From: JBBSJZ01 sp041751935
GTDB taxonomy: Bacteria > Planctomycetota > Planctomycetia > Pirellulales > Pirellulaceae
Direction: 5' to 3'
DNA length: 64,000 bases
Assembly (NCBI GenBank): GCA_041751935.1
Contig: JBGSIA010000068.1
Coordinates: 3,478-67,477, forward strand
The translations under genes were made by a program, and so were the position numbers. This document shows, in pieces, positions 8,510-22,000 of this stretch. How positions within the stretch are numbered: position 1 is the first letter of the stretch; each line of letters opens with the position of its first letter. Below the pieces are notes generated by a model. That model saw only the letters and a list, made by a program, of their open reading frames with translations, was not told where the DNA came from and ran no database searches.

Positions 8510-10017
8510 TGAATCACTGGATCATCTTGCCGATTCTCATTCCCGCCGTGGTCGCACCGCTGCTGGCCATGTCGGTGCGGCACGACATTTTGCTTGCGAG
8601 AGTTTTTTCCGTCGGCTCAACCGTGCTTTTGCTGATTCTCGGTATGGTGTCAGTCGCTGTGGCGAACGAAGGCGAAACGTTCGTGTACTCGTTGGGTAGT
8701 TGGCCGGCACCGTTTGGAATCGTGTTAGTACTCGATCGTCTGTCAGCAACGATGTTGATGTTGACCGCTGCACTAGGGTTGTGTGTTTTGCTGTACGCGA
8801 TCAGCGGTTGCGATAGACGTGGACAGCATTTTCATCCGCTGTTCCAGTTCCAACTGATGGGATTGAACGGTGCCTTTCTTACAGGCGACCTGTTTAATTT
8901 GTTTGTATTTTTCGAAGTCCTGTTGATTGCTTCGTATGGATTGATGGTTCACGGCGGCGGGGCAGCGCGGTTACGTGCTGGAATCCAGTATGTCGTCATC
9001 AACTTGGTGGGATCGAGCATTTTTCTCATCGCGTTGGGCTCAATCTACGGAGTCACCGGCACATTAAACTTGGCTGATTTTGCGGTAAAGCTGCAAAGTG
9101 TCACGCAGCGTGATCAAGCCATCTTGATGACGGGAGCAACGCTTTTGGTGGTCGTTTTTGGGATCAAGTCGGCGCTGTTCCCACTGCAGTTCTGGCTGCC
9201 GGGGACGTACACCAACACCAGTGGCGCGGTTGCGGCCCTGTTCGCGATCATGACCAAAGTCGGAGTGTATGCGATTGTTCGAGTGCATTCGATCGCACTG
9301 CATCAAACGGCCGAATTCTCGATCAGCGTGTTCGATTGGATGATGCCAGCGGCCGCTGTCACACTTGCCGTTGGCATGATCGGTGTTTTTGCCGCACGCA
9401 GTTTGGGTCAGCAAGCTTCGTTTGCGGCCCTAGGTTCCGTGGGTACGTTGTTGATCGCCGTGTGCACGTTTACACCGCAGTCGCTCTCCGCTGGATTGTT
9501 TTATATGTGGCACTCCACCTTTGCGATCGCGGCGTTGTTCATGATCGTTGACTTGGTGATCATTCGTCGCTCCAGTGTCGGCGATGCGTTGACCGACGCG
9601 CCGCGATTTGACCAGATTGGGTTGTTGGGCAGTTTGTTTTTTTTGACGGTGATTGCGATTCTGGGTATGCCGCCGCTGTCTGGATTCATTGGCAAATTGC
9701 TGATACTTGACAGCATTCGCCAAATGCCGATGTGGACCAGTCTGTGGACACTGATTTTGGCCACTTCACTTATTGCTTTGATTGGATTTGCCCGTAGTGG
9801 CAGCCTTGTGTTTTGGAAGAGCATGGCCATCGATGGACGGTTGCTCGCTCCCAAAGGCATCGCTAACGTCTTGCCAATTGTCGCGATCGGATCGGTACTT
9901 GGATTATTGGTGCTGCTAACCGGATTTGCTGGACTCGTGACGGTATACCTCGACGGCATTGCGGACCAAGTTCACTCGCCGCAAGCCTACGTTGATGCTG
10001 TGCTGAATCCGCCGTAG
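8509..10017 (+). CDS. mrpD: Mrp/Pha cation:proton antiporter subunit D (NuoN-like)
   Basis: This 502-residue protein is the second antiporter-like subunit, related to complex I NuoM/N. It carries Glu136 (FVFFEVLLIAS) and Lys220 (GIKSALFPLQFWLPGTYTN), the residues essential in studied MrpD proteins, and about 14 hydrophobic segments. It starts in a one-base TAATG overlap with mrpC. In other bacteria mrpE, mrpF and mrpG follow; here the operon stops at mrpD, and 21 bases later the 3' end of the giant minus-strand gene begins. The remaining subunits must lie elsewhere or be missing. Confidence 0.95.
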   Translation: MNHWIILPILIPAVVAPLLAMSVRHDILLARVFSVGSTVLLLILGMVSVAVANEGETFVYSLGSWPAPFGIVLVLDRLSATMLMLTAALGLCVLLYAISGCDRRGQHFHPLFQFQLMGLNGAFLTGDLFNLFVFFEVLLIASYGLMVHGGGAARLRAGIQYVVINLVGSSIFLIALGSIYGVTGTLNLADFAVKLQSVTQRDQAILMTGATLLVVVFGIKSALFPLQFWLPGTYTNTSGAVAALFAIMTKVGVYAIVRVHSIALHQTAEFSISVFDWMMPAAAVTLAVGMIGVFAARSLGQQASFAALGSVGTLLIAVCTFTPQSLSAGLFYMWHSTFAIAALFMIVDLVIIRRSSVGDALTDAPRFDQIGLLGSLFFLTVIAILGMPPLSGFIGKLLILDSIRQMPMWTSLWTLILATSLIALIGFARSGSLVFWKSMAIDGRLLAPKGIANVLPIVAIGSVLGLLVLLTGFAGLVTVYLDGIADQVHSPQAYVDAVLNPP

Positions 10018-10038
10018 GGAAAACTGGCTCGTCGTCTG

Positions 10039-13000
10039 TTAAAACAACGTCGAAACGTCTTGCTCACGACTGTTGGTACGGACTCGATCGCTTAATTGGC
10101 TGAAATACCAATCGTTGCCTTTGTCCCCATCGCTGTCGTCGCTGGCCCCGTCCGCCGCAATCGCTGCTGTCAGGTCATCAATCAACGATGTAATGCGATC
10201 CGCCAGCGAGACACCGTCGGCCGTCCAACGTCCCAACAACGAATCTGCGGATTCGGCCGTGAGCTGGTCAGCAACCAACAAATCCTCACCATCACCTCCG
10301 CCAAGACGATCGGCGCCTAGGCCACCGACAAGGATATCGCTGCCAGCCTCGCCATACATCCGATCCTCGCCAGCGCCTCCATCGACATAATCGTTGCCAA
10401 GTCCTCCACGAAGCTTGTCGTTGCCGGCTCCGCCGTACAATCGCACGGGAATCGTCAACAGTCGACTGGCCGTAACGTCGTCATCACTGTCGCCGCCGTA
10501 CACGTCGATGCGGCTGATGTTCGTGTACACAATGCGCGTCCACGCTCCACCAGTGCTGTGTCGAATCTCAACCGAGTTCGCTGTTCCCGGAACGTTGTTC
10601 AGTCGAATATCGTCACTGAGACTGGTCCCACCGACGACAAGAATGAAGCTACCAGAATTCGCGGGATCAGGAACCAGTCGCCGATCTTGAGCGTCGATCG
10701 AGATCACGGCAGTTCCGACACCATTGGCATCGTCACTGGCGCTTACCGTGGCCAGATAGGTTCCCGGTGCCGCAGGAGTGAACTCGAACGAATCGCCGCT
10801 GCCTACCGCGACGACAGTTCCCAACGCATCGGTAACTTCCCAAAGGAGCCGTGCCACCGCGCCTCCAGGCAAGTCGGTGACCGCGCTGGAAAGTACAATC
10901 AATTGTCCCGTGACCACGTTCGTCTCGCCAGTAATCGTGACCGTTCGAGCGACCGTTGGCGGTGGAGTGTCTGGATCACCATTTCCACCGCCATCGCCAT
11001 TGACTGCTCCGTTGCCAGGCGTCCATCCCGCGGCAGTCCCCGCACCGGTCGCCGCGTCGATCAACAGTTGCGTCGTCAACGATGGTGTCGTATCGAAGCG
11101 GTTCGCACCCAGCGATTCTCCCAGATCCAATCGCGGGTAATCACCGCCATCGTCAAACAACCTGTTCGTACCAGCACCACCTCGCAAGATGTCGCTGCCA
11201 TTTCCACCTAGAAGAGTGTCGTTGCCATTGCGGCCGTCCAGTTCATCGTCGCCGAGCATGCCCATCACAACATCATCGCCGTCGCCACCGTCAATGACAT
11301 CCTCGCGAAGATCGATGTTCACGCGAGTCAATGCGGAGTTATCGTTGAATGAACGCAAGGCATCATCGACGAATCCCATTGCGTATGCCGAACGCCGCAA
11401 CGAAACTTGGTGTCCCGTATCATCAATCATCAACGGCGAAACAATCGACGCGTTGTCGCCCAACAGGATATCGTCATCCGCGCTGCCATCGATTGTGTCC
11501 TGACCGATTTCCCACCGTCCATCGATACCGCCGTGACGCGAAGATGGTGTCATGGCGTCTGTGGTTGATTCACCCAGCCGCTGGTGTCCCACGTGAGTGT
11601 CAAAGCTCTTGGCCACAGCGGCTCGATCACGATTCGCGATCTGGTCCAGTAACAACTCCACGTGTCGATCCAGCTCAGCAAGCTGGGTCGGTGTCGTCGG
11701 AGAAACCAGTACCAGTGGCGTGGCAATGACGCCATAGTCTCCGATCACCGTGTCATCACCCGCTCCACCATCAATCGTGTCGTTGTCCAGTGTACGGTCA
11801 AGCGATGCAACGAAGGGAATGGTGCTCAGCGGCACTCGTCGCGAGAGCTCCGATGCAATCTGTAGTGATCGCGCGTCACGACGTTCGCTAAGCTGTACTG
11901 CTTCGAGTCCCGCTTGAGTCCGTAGCTCGCTCTCGAGTGTCTGCAACGCCTCTACCGTAAGCCCTGGAGCGATGACCGAATCGGGCAAGTCAGCAAGTGA
12001 GCCAGTGACGAGCGGTGCGATCAGCAATCCGTCTCCACCAACAAGCATGTCGTCGCCATCATTGCCGTCGATCGTATCCTGACCGATCACCACCTCGTGG
12101 TATTCGACAAAATTGGCTGGCGAGGCTCCTGCAGTGCTCGCGGCAAGCAATGTATCGATTACGCCCAAGTGCGCCGTCGAGACAAGTTGCATTGCGTCCT
12201 CAGCAACCGTCTCCAAGTCCGCCAAGTGCCGCTGTAATTGAGATGCATTCTCTGCAGTCGTTCCGGCCCCAGGAACCGCATGAGTTGCCGGCAACTCGAA
12301 AATGCCATTATCTCCGATTACGGTGTCGTTACCACTTCCACCATTGAGCGTATCACTGGAGATTCGGATGGTGTGTTCGGAGTTACTTTCGCTGTCAAGT
12401 TCGTAGCGAACAACGTCACGATCCATCGCCAGACCATCCAGCGCAAACATCACTCCCGCGATCGCGCCGGTTGCCCGGTTAACGGCTTCATCAATCGCCG
12501 TGATGCCGGTTTCAAGGTGACTGTTCACGAGCATCTTGTCGCCGAACAGCAAATCATCTCCATCGTCGCCACTGATGGTGTCGTTACCGTCAAGCATGCT
12601 GGAATGCCCGGCGAACTGCGGCGTGACGGCAACTCTTGGCACAATTCGCAAGTCGTCGTTGATCGCCAGACTGTCGTTGTTGGCAATGTCCGAAAGAACT
12701 TCGTTCACGTTCGACACACGATCCCAACGTGGACGCTCGGCAACCAAGTCGCCAGGCTCAGCAACCATTTCGGCTACGATCACCTGGCCGAATCCCGGCA
12801 GGACCAACTCGAATCCCGATAACAAATTGGCGCCGGTGTCGATTCCGATCAAGCGAATCGAATCGACCATCTGTGGCAAGTCGGTTTCCATCGGCGCGGT
12901 GTTGATACCATGATCGCCAATGAGCGTATCGTTGCCAGCTCCACCGCTAATCGTGTCGTCGCCGCGTTGTCCGAGAATCACGTCGTTATCATCACCACCA

Positions 13001-16000
13001 TCGATCGTGTCATTGTTCGCATCAACGAGATCAATCAACAATGCGACCGTTTGTGATTGTCCGCTGTCGGGGTTGATGCTCTTGGCGCCCGAAGGCAGTT
13101 CGACACTGGCAAAGACGATTCGATCGGCGCCGAGCAAGCGAACGGCAAGGTCAGCCGGGGGTGTACCCAGACCGGTAGGGTCCATTGGAATGATATCTGT
13201 CACTCGGCCGATTTCTTCAGTGAGCAAGTCGCGGTGCCACGTGCCGTCACTGTTAAGCTGAGGCGTAGCATCAGCATTCAAATCACGCAGAATCTGGCCT
13301 GCGTCAGCAAGGATAAAGTCTTGACCTGCGTCGCCGAACAAGTTGTCGCTGCCAAGTCCACCAATGATTTCGTCGCTGTCGTCGCCGCCGTGAATTTCGT
13401 CATCACCACGTTGTCCACGCAAGATGTCCTGGCCTGTAACGCCATAAATGGTATCGTTGCCGCTGATCAGGTCTCGATCGTCAAACGGTTGCACTTCACG
13501 GATCGTGATGAAATCGAATGGTGCGAGGTAGTTTTCCCAAGTACCAAGTTGAGCACTCAGCAGCGTTCGCGTGATCGTACCGTTGTCACCAAGGATCACG
13601 TCGGCGTCATCACCGCCGTCGATATGGTCGTCGCTGTCTGCACCAAATGGCACGTTATGGCCACCGACCAGGTCGTCTTGGCCAGCACCACCACGAATTG
13701 TGTCATTTCCTTGACCACCGAAGACGAAGTCGTCGCCATCATCGCCGTCGATCGTGTCATCGCCACCGCCATCGGCTGCTCCCGTGAAGCGGCTGATCAC
13801 TCGCTTGTCGACGGGACGGCGGAAGTCAACTTCACCGTGATCACCAAGCAGAATATCGTGACCTAAGCCACCGGAAAGCGTGTCGGCACCTGTTCCACCG
13901 ATAATGATATCGTTGTCGGCTTCGCCATTGATAACATCCATACCACCGATCGTCGGCGCGGTTGTGATGATCTGGTCAAGCGTCGTCAGATCAGCATCGA
14001 GGGTGTAATCGATACTGCCGTTGTCTCCCATCAGCGTGTCCAGCCCAGCGCCACCAAAGATGGTATCGACTGCGGCTCCGCCGAGTACAACATCGTCTCC
14101 GTCGCCGGAATGAACCACATCGTTTCCACCAATTGCATGATCAGTGGTCTCGATAAAGATCAACTCGCCAAGTTCATTGAATGTCGCCTGTCCGTTGTCG
14201 CCGAGTATCACATCTCGTGCATCGCCGCCGGTAATGTCATCGCCGCCAGCTCCACCGATCAAGACATTTGACGCGTTGCCCGCGGTGATCACATCATCGC
14301 CGCCTTGATCGGGATCTTTGGTTTGCACGCTGGCAATGAGTCCGGTGATCGGATCAAAATTTGCAACACCTTCGTCGCCGAGAATGAGATCCGAAGTGGC
14401 ATCGGAACCGGCCAGCAACTGATCGCCACCAGCTCCGCCGAGAATAATCTTCCGTCCATCACCGGCCGTGATATAGTCGGAGCTGCCATCTTGGTAAGCG
14501 ATCGACTCTGCAATTTGCAGTACGCCACGCCCGTCACCGCCGGCGACTCCGCCCTCATGATAGAACGTTAGCTGGCCGTTGTCGCCAACAAGAATGTCGT
14601 CCCCGGATTCCGGGGTCAGCGGATTTGCGTTGCGATCGTAGTTGATGTAGTCGGTGCCAAAGCCGCCGAAGATCCGGTCGTTGCCGTCATCTCCAGTGAT
14701 ATAGTCGCTGCCTCCAACATCGGTCGATTCGCTTGCGGCAACAGCCACACCCCGTCCGGTCAGTAAGAGCAATGCATGTTTCGCTGGCGTATCGTCGTTG
14801 GGGTCCGCAGGTGTGCCATTGTCATCTTCGAGCACTATCTTTGCCATCGTGATACTGCCGTGATCGCCGAAGATCAAGTCGTCGCCATCATTGCCGAACA
14901 AATCGTCATCGCCACCAGTAACGGCGTCATAGTTGATCGCAAAGTCATCAGTCGTGCCAATCGCCTCTTTTTCGAGCGTAGTGAGCATTGTCGGTGCATG
15001 CACAAGCGTCAGAACTGACGCCGCCAAATCCATACGTGTTGTGAGGTCCGCGTTCAGACCTGCGTCGCCAAAGATCGTATCGTTGCCGACACTTCCGTTG
15101 ATGCTGTCATCACCACCGCCGCCGAGCAACAGATCGTCTCCGCTGCCGCCGTTGATGATGTCGTTACCCAGGCCACCGTAAACCGTCACGCCGAACGTTG
15201 ACGTGATGTTGAACACATCGTTGCCGAAATCGGCATACGAGATTCCATTACCGGTACCCCTTCCAGACGCACCGGAATAGCGAATACCGTTTTGGAAGGT
15301 ATCGCCGAGCAAAATCAACGGCGCATCGACGTCATTCTCGATATCCAAGTCGCCATCAACGCCGCCAGCGGTAACGTTGAAGGTATCGCCGCCCATGACA
15401 CCTGGAGCGATTTCCGTGTTTCCGCCGCCGTGTATCACCGTGATGGTGCCTGGGGCCGTACTGTTGATATTGATGATGTCGTTGCCGCTTCCCATCAATA
15501 CCTCAACGACTTCCAAGTCGTAGTAGTTGATGCCAGCAAGAATCGTGATGTTGTTGCCGAAGTCGTCTGTGTAGGTGACGTCCGTCGTTCCCATGTTGAT
15601 GCCCGACAGGTTCGTCGGTGTCACCGTCAGTGCAGATTCTGGAGTAATCGACGCCTCGGTATTGCTGGCATCGTTGAAGACAACCAACGTGTCGGTTTGT
15701 ACCGATTCGTTAGTGAAATCGTCGAGCGGATCAGGCGCAGCCGGGGTCTCGGTCGGCAGCATGATCGCAATGACCAAGTCGCGTGACTCCCCAGAAACAC
15801 CACCCCGAACCACCACGGGGCCTTGGAACATCGATGTTTGATGCGGCGAAGCGGTAAAGGTTTTTGTGGGCTGAGTCGAGCTTGCCGTGAAACTTGGATC
15901 GGCTTTGACAATGACAGTTTGAGGCGTCATCCAATTCGTCGTGGTGAACACAAGCGACGGCGGATTTGTCTTGTCAAAGAACGTGTTACCACCATCGACA

Positions 16001-19000
16001 CTCACGAGAGTCTGGCCGTCGGTATAGACAGGGACCGAAACCGTCTCTGTGGGTGCTTTGGTTAGTCTCAAAGTGTACGAATCCGTGCTGTTTGCGTCGT
16101 TACGGTTCACGATCGTTGAGCCTTCGCTTTCAACAATCACCGCTGACGCCGTGTCATTGTCCAATACGGTCACACTTACACTGCCTTCGAAGCCTGTGTT
16201 GCTGCTGTCAAACGCCAGATCCGAACTGGCCAATGTCAGCGTCAGTTCACGACTCATGAAGTCTTCGGGCAGTGCGTCATCCACCGCCGTGATGATGACA
16301 GTTTGAGGTACGTTCCAGTTAGCGGATGTGAAGGTCAACGTCGCCGCACTGGTCGAAATTTGCCCATCGTGGTCAAGCGTGACGACCACGTCGGCCGTCG
16401 GCTGGCTCGTTAACTGGATCGTATAACTGTCGGTGAACCCATCGGGGCCTTCGAGGACTTCGGTGGAGTCGCCCAATTCACGAATGATCAATCCGCCTTT
16501 GTCATCATCGTACAGCGTGACGCGAAGGTCGCTTATCGGGAACGACTGTAGTTGCTCCGCACGTGCGATGACGTCTGTATCAACGCTCGTCGTTTCCGTA
16601 ATCAGCGTGTGATTGATCGTCGCAAGCAATTCACCCTCTTCGATATTGTCGCTGATTCCTCGAACGCGAATGGTTCTGGGATCGCTCCACGTCGCATCGC
16701 TGGACGCATCGAAAACGAGGACAATACTGGGAAGCCAAGTTACACCATCATCAATCGAAAGCTCGATCGATCCGGCCGGATTGTTTTCGTCCCCGAGCGT
16801 CTTAGACGACCCTGCCGCCGACACAGTCATGTAGGCTTTCGTTGCGTCGTACTGGGATCGGTCGACCGCCATCGCGATCGTATACGTGTCGTAGGCACCG
16901 ATCAGTTCATTATCCGCGTCATTCTCTGCAAGCGTCTTACCGATATCGAAAACGCTGGCGACATCTTCGATTACCGCGGTGAAGCCGTTGGACTGGGTCA
17001 GCGTAACAATTCCAGCAGCCCCGGTTTCGACGCCACCGCTGATCGTGACGCCGACGCCAGCGATGGACGCATTGTTGTAGTTATTGTCTGAACTGATAGA
17101 GCCGTGATTGAGTACCGAGGACGTGCCTTCGGTTCCGCCGCTAACAATGGTTTGCGTTACGTCACCACCGATGCTGATGAAGTCACTGCCCAAACCACCA
17201 ATGATGGTGTAAACCACGTTTGCGGCGGTACCAAGAAGGAAGAATGAATCGTTGCCTTCGAGTCCGTCGATTTCGATCGCTTCTTCGACGCCATCAATGG
17301 CGATGTTCAGCCCAGCGCCGAAGATTCCGTTGGCGGTGATGACAAACGAATCATCTGCTTCGCTGCCCACGGCAACCACACGGTCTTGTCCATCGCCACC
17401 GTTGATACTGACCGGTGCGTTGATGTTGTACTCGACGATGTCATCGCCATCACCGCCCTCGACAACAGCTTCTGCCTCGATGATGAAGGCACGCACAAGG
17501 AAGGTATCGTTACCGGCCTCGCCTTCCATCCGCAGTGTGGCTTTATTGCTGTAGACAGTAAACGTATCGCTGCCGTTTCCACCGTAAATCACCATCGGTT
17601 TGGAGATTCCGCGTGATAGGTGGCCGCGCGTGATCGCAGTGGTCGCAATCTCATCACCGATCTGTACTCCGCTGACGTATTGGTCCGGCGTACTTGGGTC
17701 ATTGTCGTGATCGGTCGCCGTGCCCGTGAGGTTTGGATTCGCACCAAAGACTTGACCAATTTGGAACGAGTCCTGATCCTCCCCGCCATCTAGCGTCGTT
17801 GCCACTGAATTGTCATCCACGACAAATCGGTCATCCCCGGCGTACGAATTGATCCTCAGTCGCCCATTGATGGTCTCGTCATAGTCAATACGCTCGTAGT
17901 CGTTGGTGAAGTCTCCGTCCAAATCAGTTTGCAGCAGCGCGACGAAGTACTGGCGTACAAGGAACGTATCCTCTTGGCTTGTTCCGTGAACTGTCAACAC
18001 ATCAGCTCCGTCATCGGGATTTCCGCTGTCGGTAACGCTCACACGCTCCTTACCCATTTGATCGAGCACGATATCCGTCTGGTCAGTTCCGCCACGCATG
18101 TCAACGTTGTACTGACCAGCGGTCAAATGCTTTAGCCAGACAAAATCTTCGTCGCCCTGTCCGAAGAGATTGACTACTGGCGCAGCAATCTCGTGACGAA
18201 TGTCGATTGTCGCACCCAGCCCCGGATCGACGCTACCGAAGTCGGCCTCGATCGTCACCGTTGTCGTCGCAGTAACGCTTGCGTTCTCTGAAATCTCTAC
18301 GTCATCACCGACTTGCAGTAGGATCTCGCCATCGTCATTGCTAAACGTCGAGGCCGCATCAATGATTAAGTTTTCGGTGCCGCCGTTCGTATCGGGCAGT
18401 GTCAACCGAATGCGTCCAGCCGCTGTCGAATGAACGGTGCCGATTACCAGATTGTTACTGACTTCGGTGATATCGAGCGACCCGGGAGCGAATGCCGACA
18501 ATCGTCCGGCGAGGACATCGTCGTTCGTGTTGGTATCAACCTCCAGATCATTCGTTGACGAGCCGATGCTGCCAGAGATTTCGTCGTCGCCGGCGCGGAG
18601 TTCGATGTGTCGACCGACAACGTCTGCTAGATTGTCCACTGCATTGTCAAGCAAGTTTGCTACGCCAAAGATCGTCACGTCGCCAATGCCGCTGGCGACA
18701 CGCGCGATGAACAAATCACCGTCGGTCTCGGCGATCCAGATTGAAAGGTCAGCATCGGCGGTGAGTGAACCAATACCACCAGTCGACGTATCGATTTCCA
18801 GCGGATTGATTGCCGTACCGATCGTCGAGCGATTTCCGACTGTCGAGGTTGCACCGATAACCAAGAAACGTGTCTCGATGTTCGCCAATCCATCGGGTTG
18901 GCCATCCGTGGTTGTCTCGCGACCGTCAAGCACATCATCGGTAGTTGTGATTGTCGTTGTCGCGTTTGTCGCGATCAGCCGCCCGATCGACAATGCACCG

Positions 19001-22000
19001 GTGACGTCGATCTCCACGAGCGATCCGAGTGAGGTGAGATTATCCAGCACGAGTGACAGGTCGCTTCTCAAAAACACGTTGTTAGCCGCGGTCACGTTCA
19101 ACTCGCCGGTCACTCGCAGGTCGATCGCGTTACTCGCTGCGCCGATGCTCCCGGTGCTGGCTACAAGAGTGGCCGAAGGCGTAAACAAATTCCACTCGTC
19201 CGGTGAGGCTGGATCGCCACCATCGAGGATCGATCCCGAGGCGGTCAGCAGGATCGCGGTAACGGCTTCGAGTTTTCCAATCAGCAGATCGCCAGCGGTG
19301 ACTTCAATGTCAATCGTGTCGCCAGCGTAGGCCCGCAAGACTGTCAGGTCACTGAAAGATTGCAATGCGCCGTTGACGGTCTGGTCGGCGTCACCTTGAA
19401 TCACCGTGAAGTTTCCTGCCGATGAACCGCTGAGCGCACCATCTGTACCGACAAGCACTCGCAGAGCGGTATCGGTGATTGAGCCTCGGACAACTTGACC
19501 ATCGAGGTTCACATTTCCTAGAGCGATGATCGCAGCGTCACCGGATGCGGTATCAAGCAACTCGCCCGTTGACGTCAATCGCACGCCGCCGCTGGTGACG
19601 ACCGACTCGACTCGCAAGTCATCGATCGCATGAATGGCAACATCGCCTTCCGCGGCGACAATCAACTCGCCAACACTCGTGATTTGAATGTTGACATCAT
19701 CGACGATTTGTATGGTGACTCGTCCAAGCGTCGTTGTGTCGGCGACCAGTTCGCCTGTGTTAAGAACAGCGGTGAGTTCGTCACCAACGAGCGTTCCCGG
19801 AGGGTCGAGCGTGTCGACCGACTTGTGAGTTGTGTTGATCCTCGACCAACGACTCGCGACGGAATAATCTTCGGTTGCAAATGTTACTGTCGGATCTGAT
19901 CCGAGGTACTCGTACCAGCCGTAGCTCACTGAATCGAGTTCCACGAGTACGGTTTGGCCGATCGTAATGGCGATTGGCCCAATGTCATCGGTCGTATTGA
20001 AGTCGGGCTCAACACGCTCCCACACGTTTATATCGGCAAAGTCAGCTGTCTGGAAATCATAGGCAGCGTCATTCGCGCCTAGATAGCGATACGTGACGTA
20101 ACGCAATCCGATGATGTCTTCGACGGTTGAATCCGCGAGGAACGCCTTTTGATCTTCGGTCAGTCCATCGAAACCGTTCTCCATCACCAGGGTTTGTATG
20201 CCAGAGAGTGATCCGACGCGTCCGGTCGGTGGATTCACGTGGTCATCGGTATCGCCAACGGTGAGTGTGATGCCGGCGGCGAGAATGTTGAGTGTCTCGC
20301 TTCCACCCGCACCTGGATCGACGCTGCCGAGACCTTCGGTTTCTGGGAACAGGAATCGACGCAGCGTTCCAGAAATCGGGTTCGCCAGCTCCGTTGCTTC
20401 GCGCACGCGTTCGGCGATCCGTGCATCCTTCTCATTTTGTGTGAAATGGAAGATATAGTCGGGGTCGTACGGATTGTTGATAAGGTCCGCTGCGAGCCCC
20501 ATCGTATCATCGGCGATATCCGGTGCATCGCTTGTATAAGCGTATCGATCGAACTTCGTATTTGCGGCAATGAAGTCGACACCTTCGACGAGATCAAGGA
20601 CACGGCCGTTCGGATCGATCGCGGCATCAAAACGCGACGGTGCGAGTTTGACCTGTGTCGGACTGACAACGACGACGTAGTAGGTAAAGTTGTCATTGAG
20701 CCCGATTTGGTCGCCGTCCAATCGTATCTCGGCACCACTTTGCAAGTTGTGAGCGACTGTGGTTGTGATTGTGTCGGTGCCAAAGTCGATGGACGCTGTG
20801 GTGAGCGTCCCATCGGGAGTGATTCCCGCAACCGAGTCTCGAACGTTCCGCCAGTAATCGTGATACTTGACCGTGGCGATGTTCTCGTCATTGATAATAG
20901 CCAACTCGGCAGCCGCTTGAGCCTCGGCCCCGTAGATCGCCAGTTTTGTATTGAGTGCGTCGATCTCCTCAGCGGTGGGAGCGACGCGAACTTCTTCAAT
21001 CCCGTCGACGATGTCGCCATTGATCGTGGTCAGATAGACTTCGCCGGTCAACGAACGCACAGCGATACCGTCAAATCCAGTCTCGGCTTCGTTTTGTGCA
21101 CTGCTGTAGTATGTCGGTGAGCTGAGTAAAAGATCGCCATCGACTTCGACAATGTATATGTCGCCACTGGCATAGGCAGCCAACCCACCAATGTTGTTTT
21201 CGTGGCTGTCGACTCGAATTGGCAGGTCACTCGTTCCGATGCTGCCTCGCTTCGTGCGCAGTTCGACCTGTTGACCACGAACGAGTGAATTCGCATTGAG
21301 GGCCACGATACCCTCGGCGGCATTGATGAATACGTCACCATCGGCGTCAATGAAGTCGATCGTGATCACACCTTCACTGGACATCGTCGTGCCGCTACCG
21401 TCCGCGAACATCGCAAATGGCTGAAAGATGAACTCTGAACTGGAATCGCCAACACCGACATCTGGTGCTGCGAACGAACCAAACGATGCAAACTGGGATA
21501 CTATTTGAGTCACCGCAGGCGTGATGCCGTCGATCCGCACGGTACCACCAGCGGTAACTTTCACTGGTTCGTTGCCGGTTTCAACGTTCACATCAACGTT
21601 GCCGCCCACTACAATCTCTGGACTAACTCCGTAGAAGCCAACCGTGCTCGCCCCTAGGACACTTCCCAGTGTGGACGTGAACTTGACCGTGCTGCCTTCG
21701 GGTACGTCGACATCGCCTTGCAGCACGACGTCGCGAGCACTCCTGATATCGACTGTCGATGCGGTGCTACCGCCGACGAATCCTATCTCGATGGGATAGT
21801 CCGCTCGCAGAGTATGAGTGTAGTAGTCGGTCAAACCAGTCGTTGTCGTGACCTTGGTGTGACGCGTCTTCTTACGGAGCCAGCCACCGCCGGTTGACCA
21901 GCGTTCGGTCTCCTGGCCTTGGTTGACGTAGTCACTGTTGACCAGATTCGATGCATTCGGATTGGATGGAGCGGAAGTCAACGTCCAAGGAGCTGCACCA

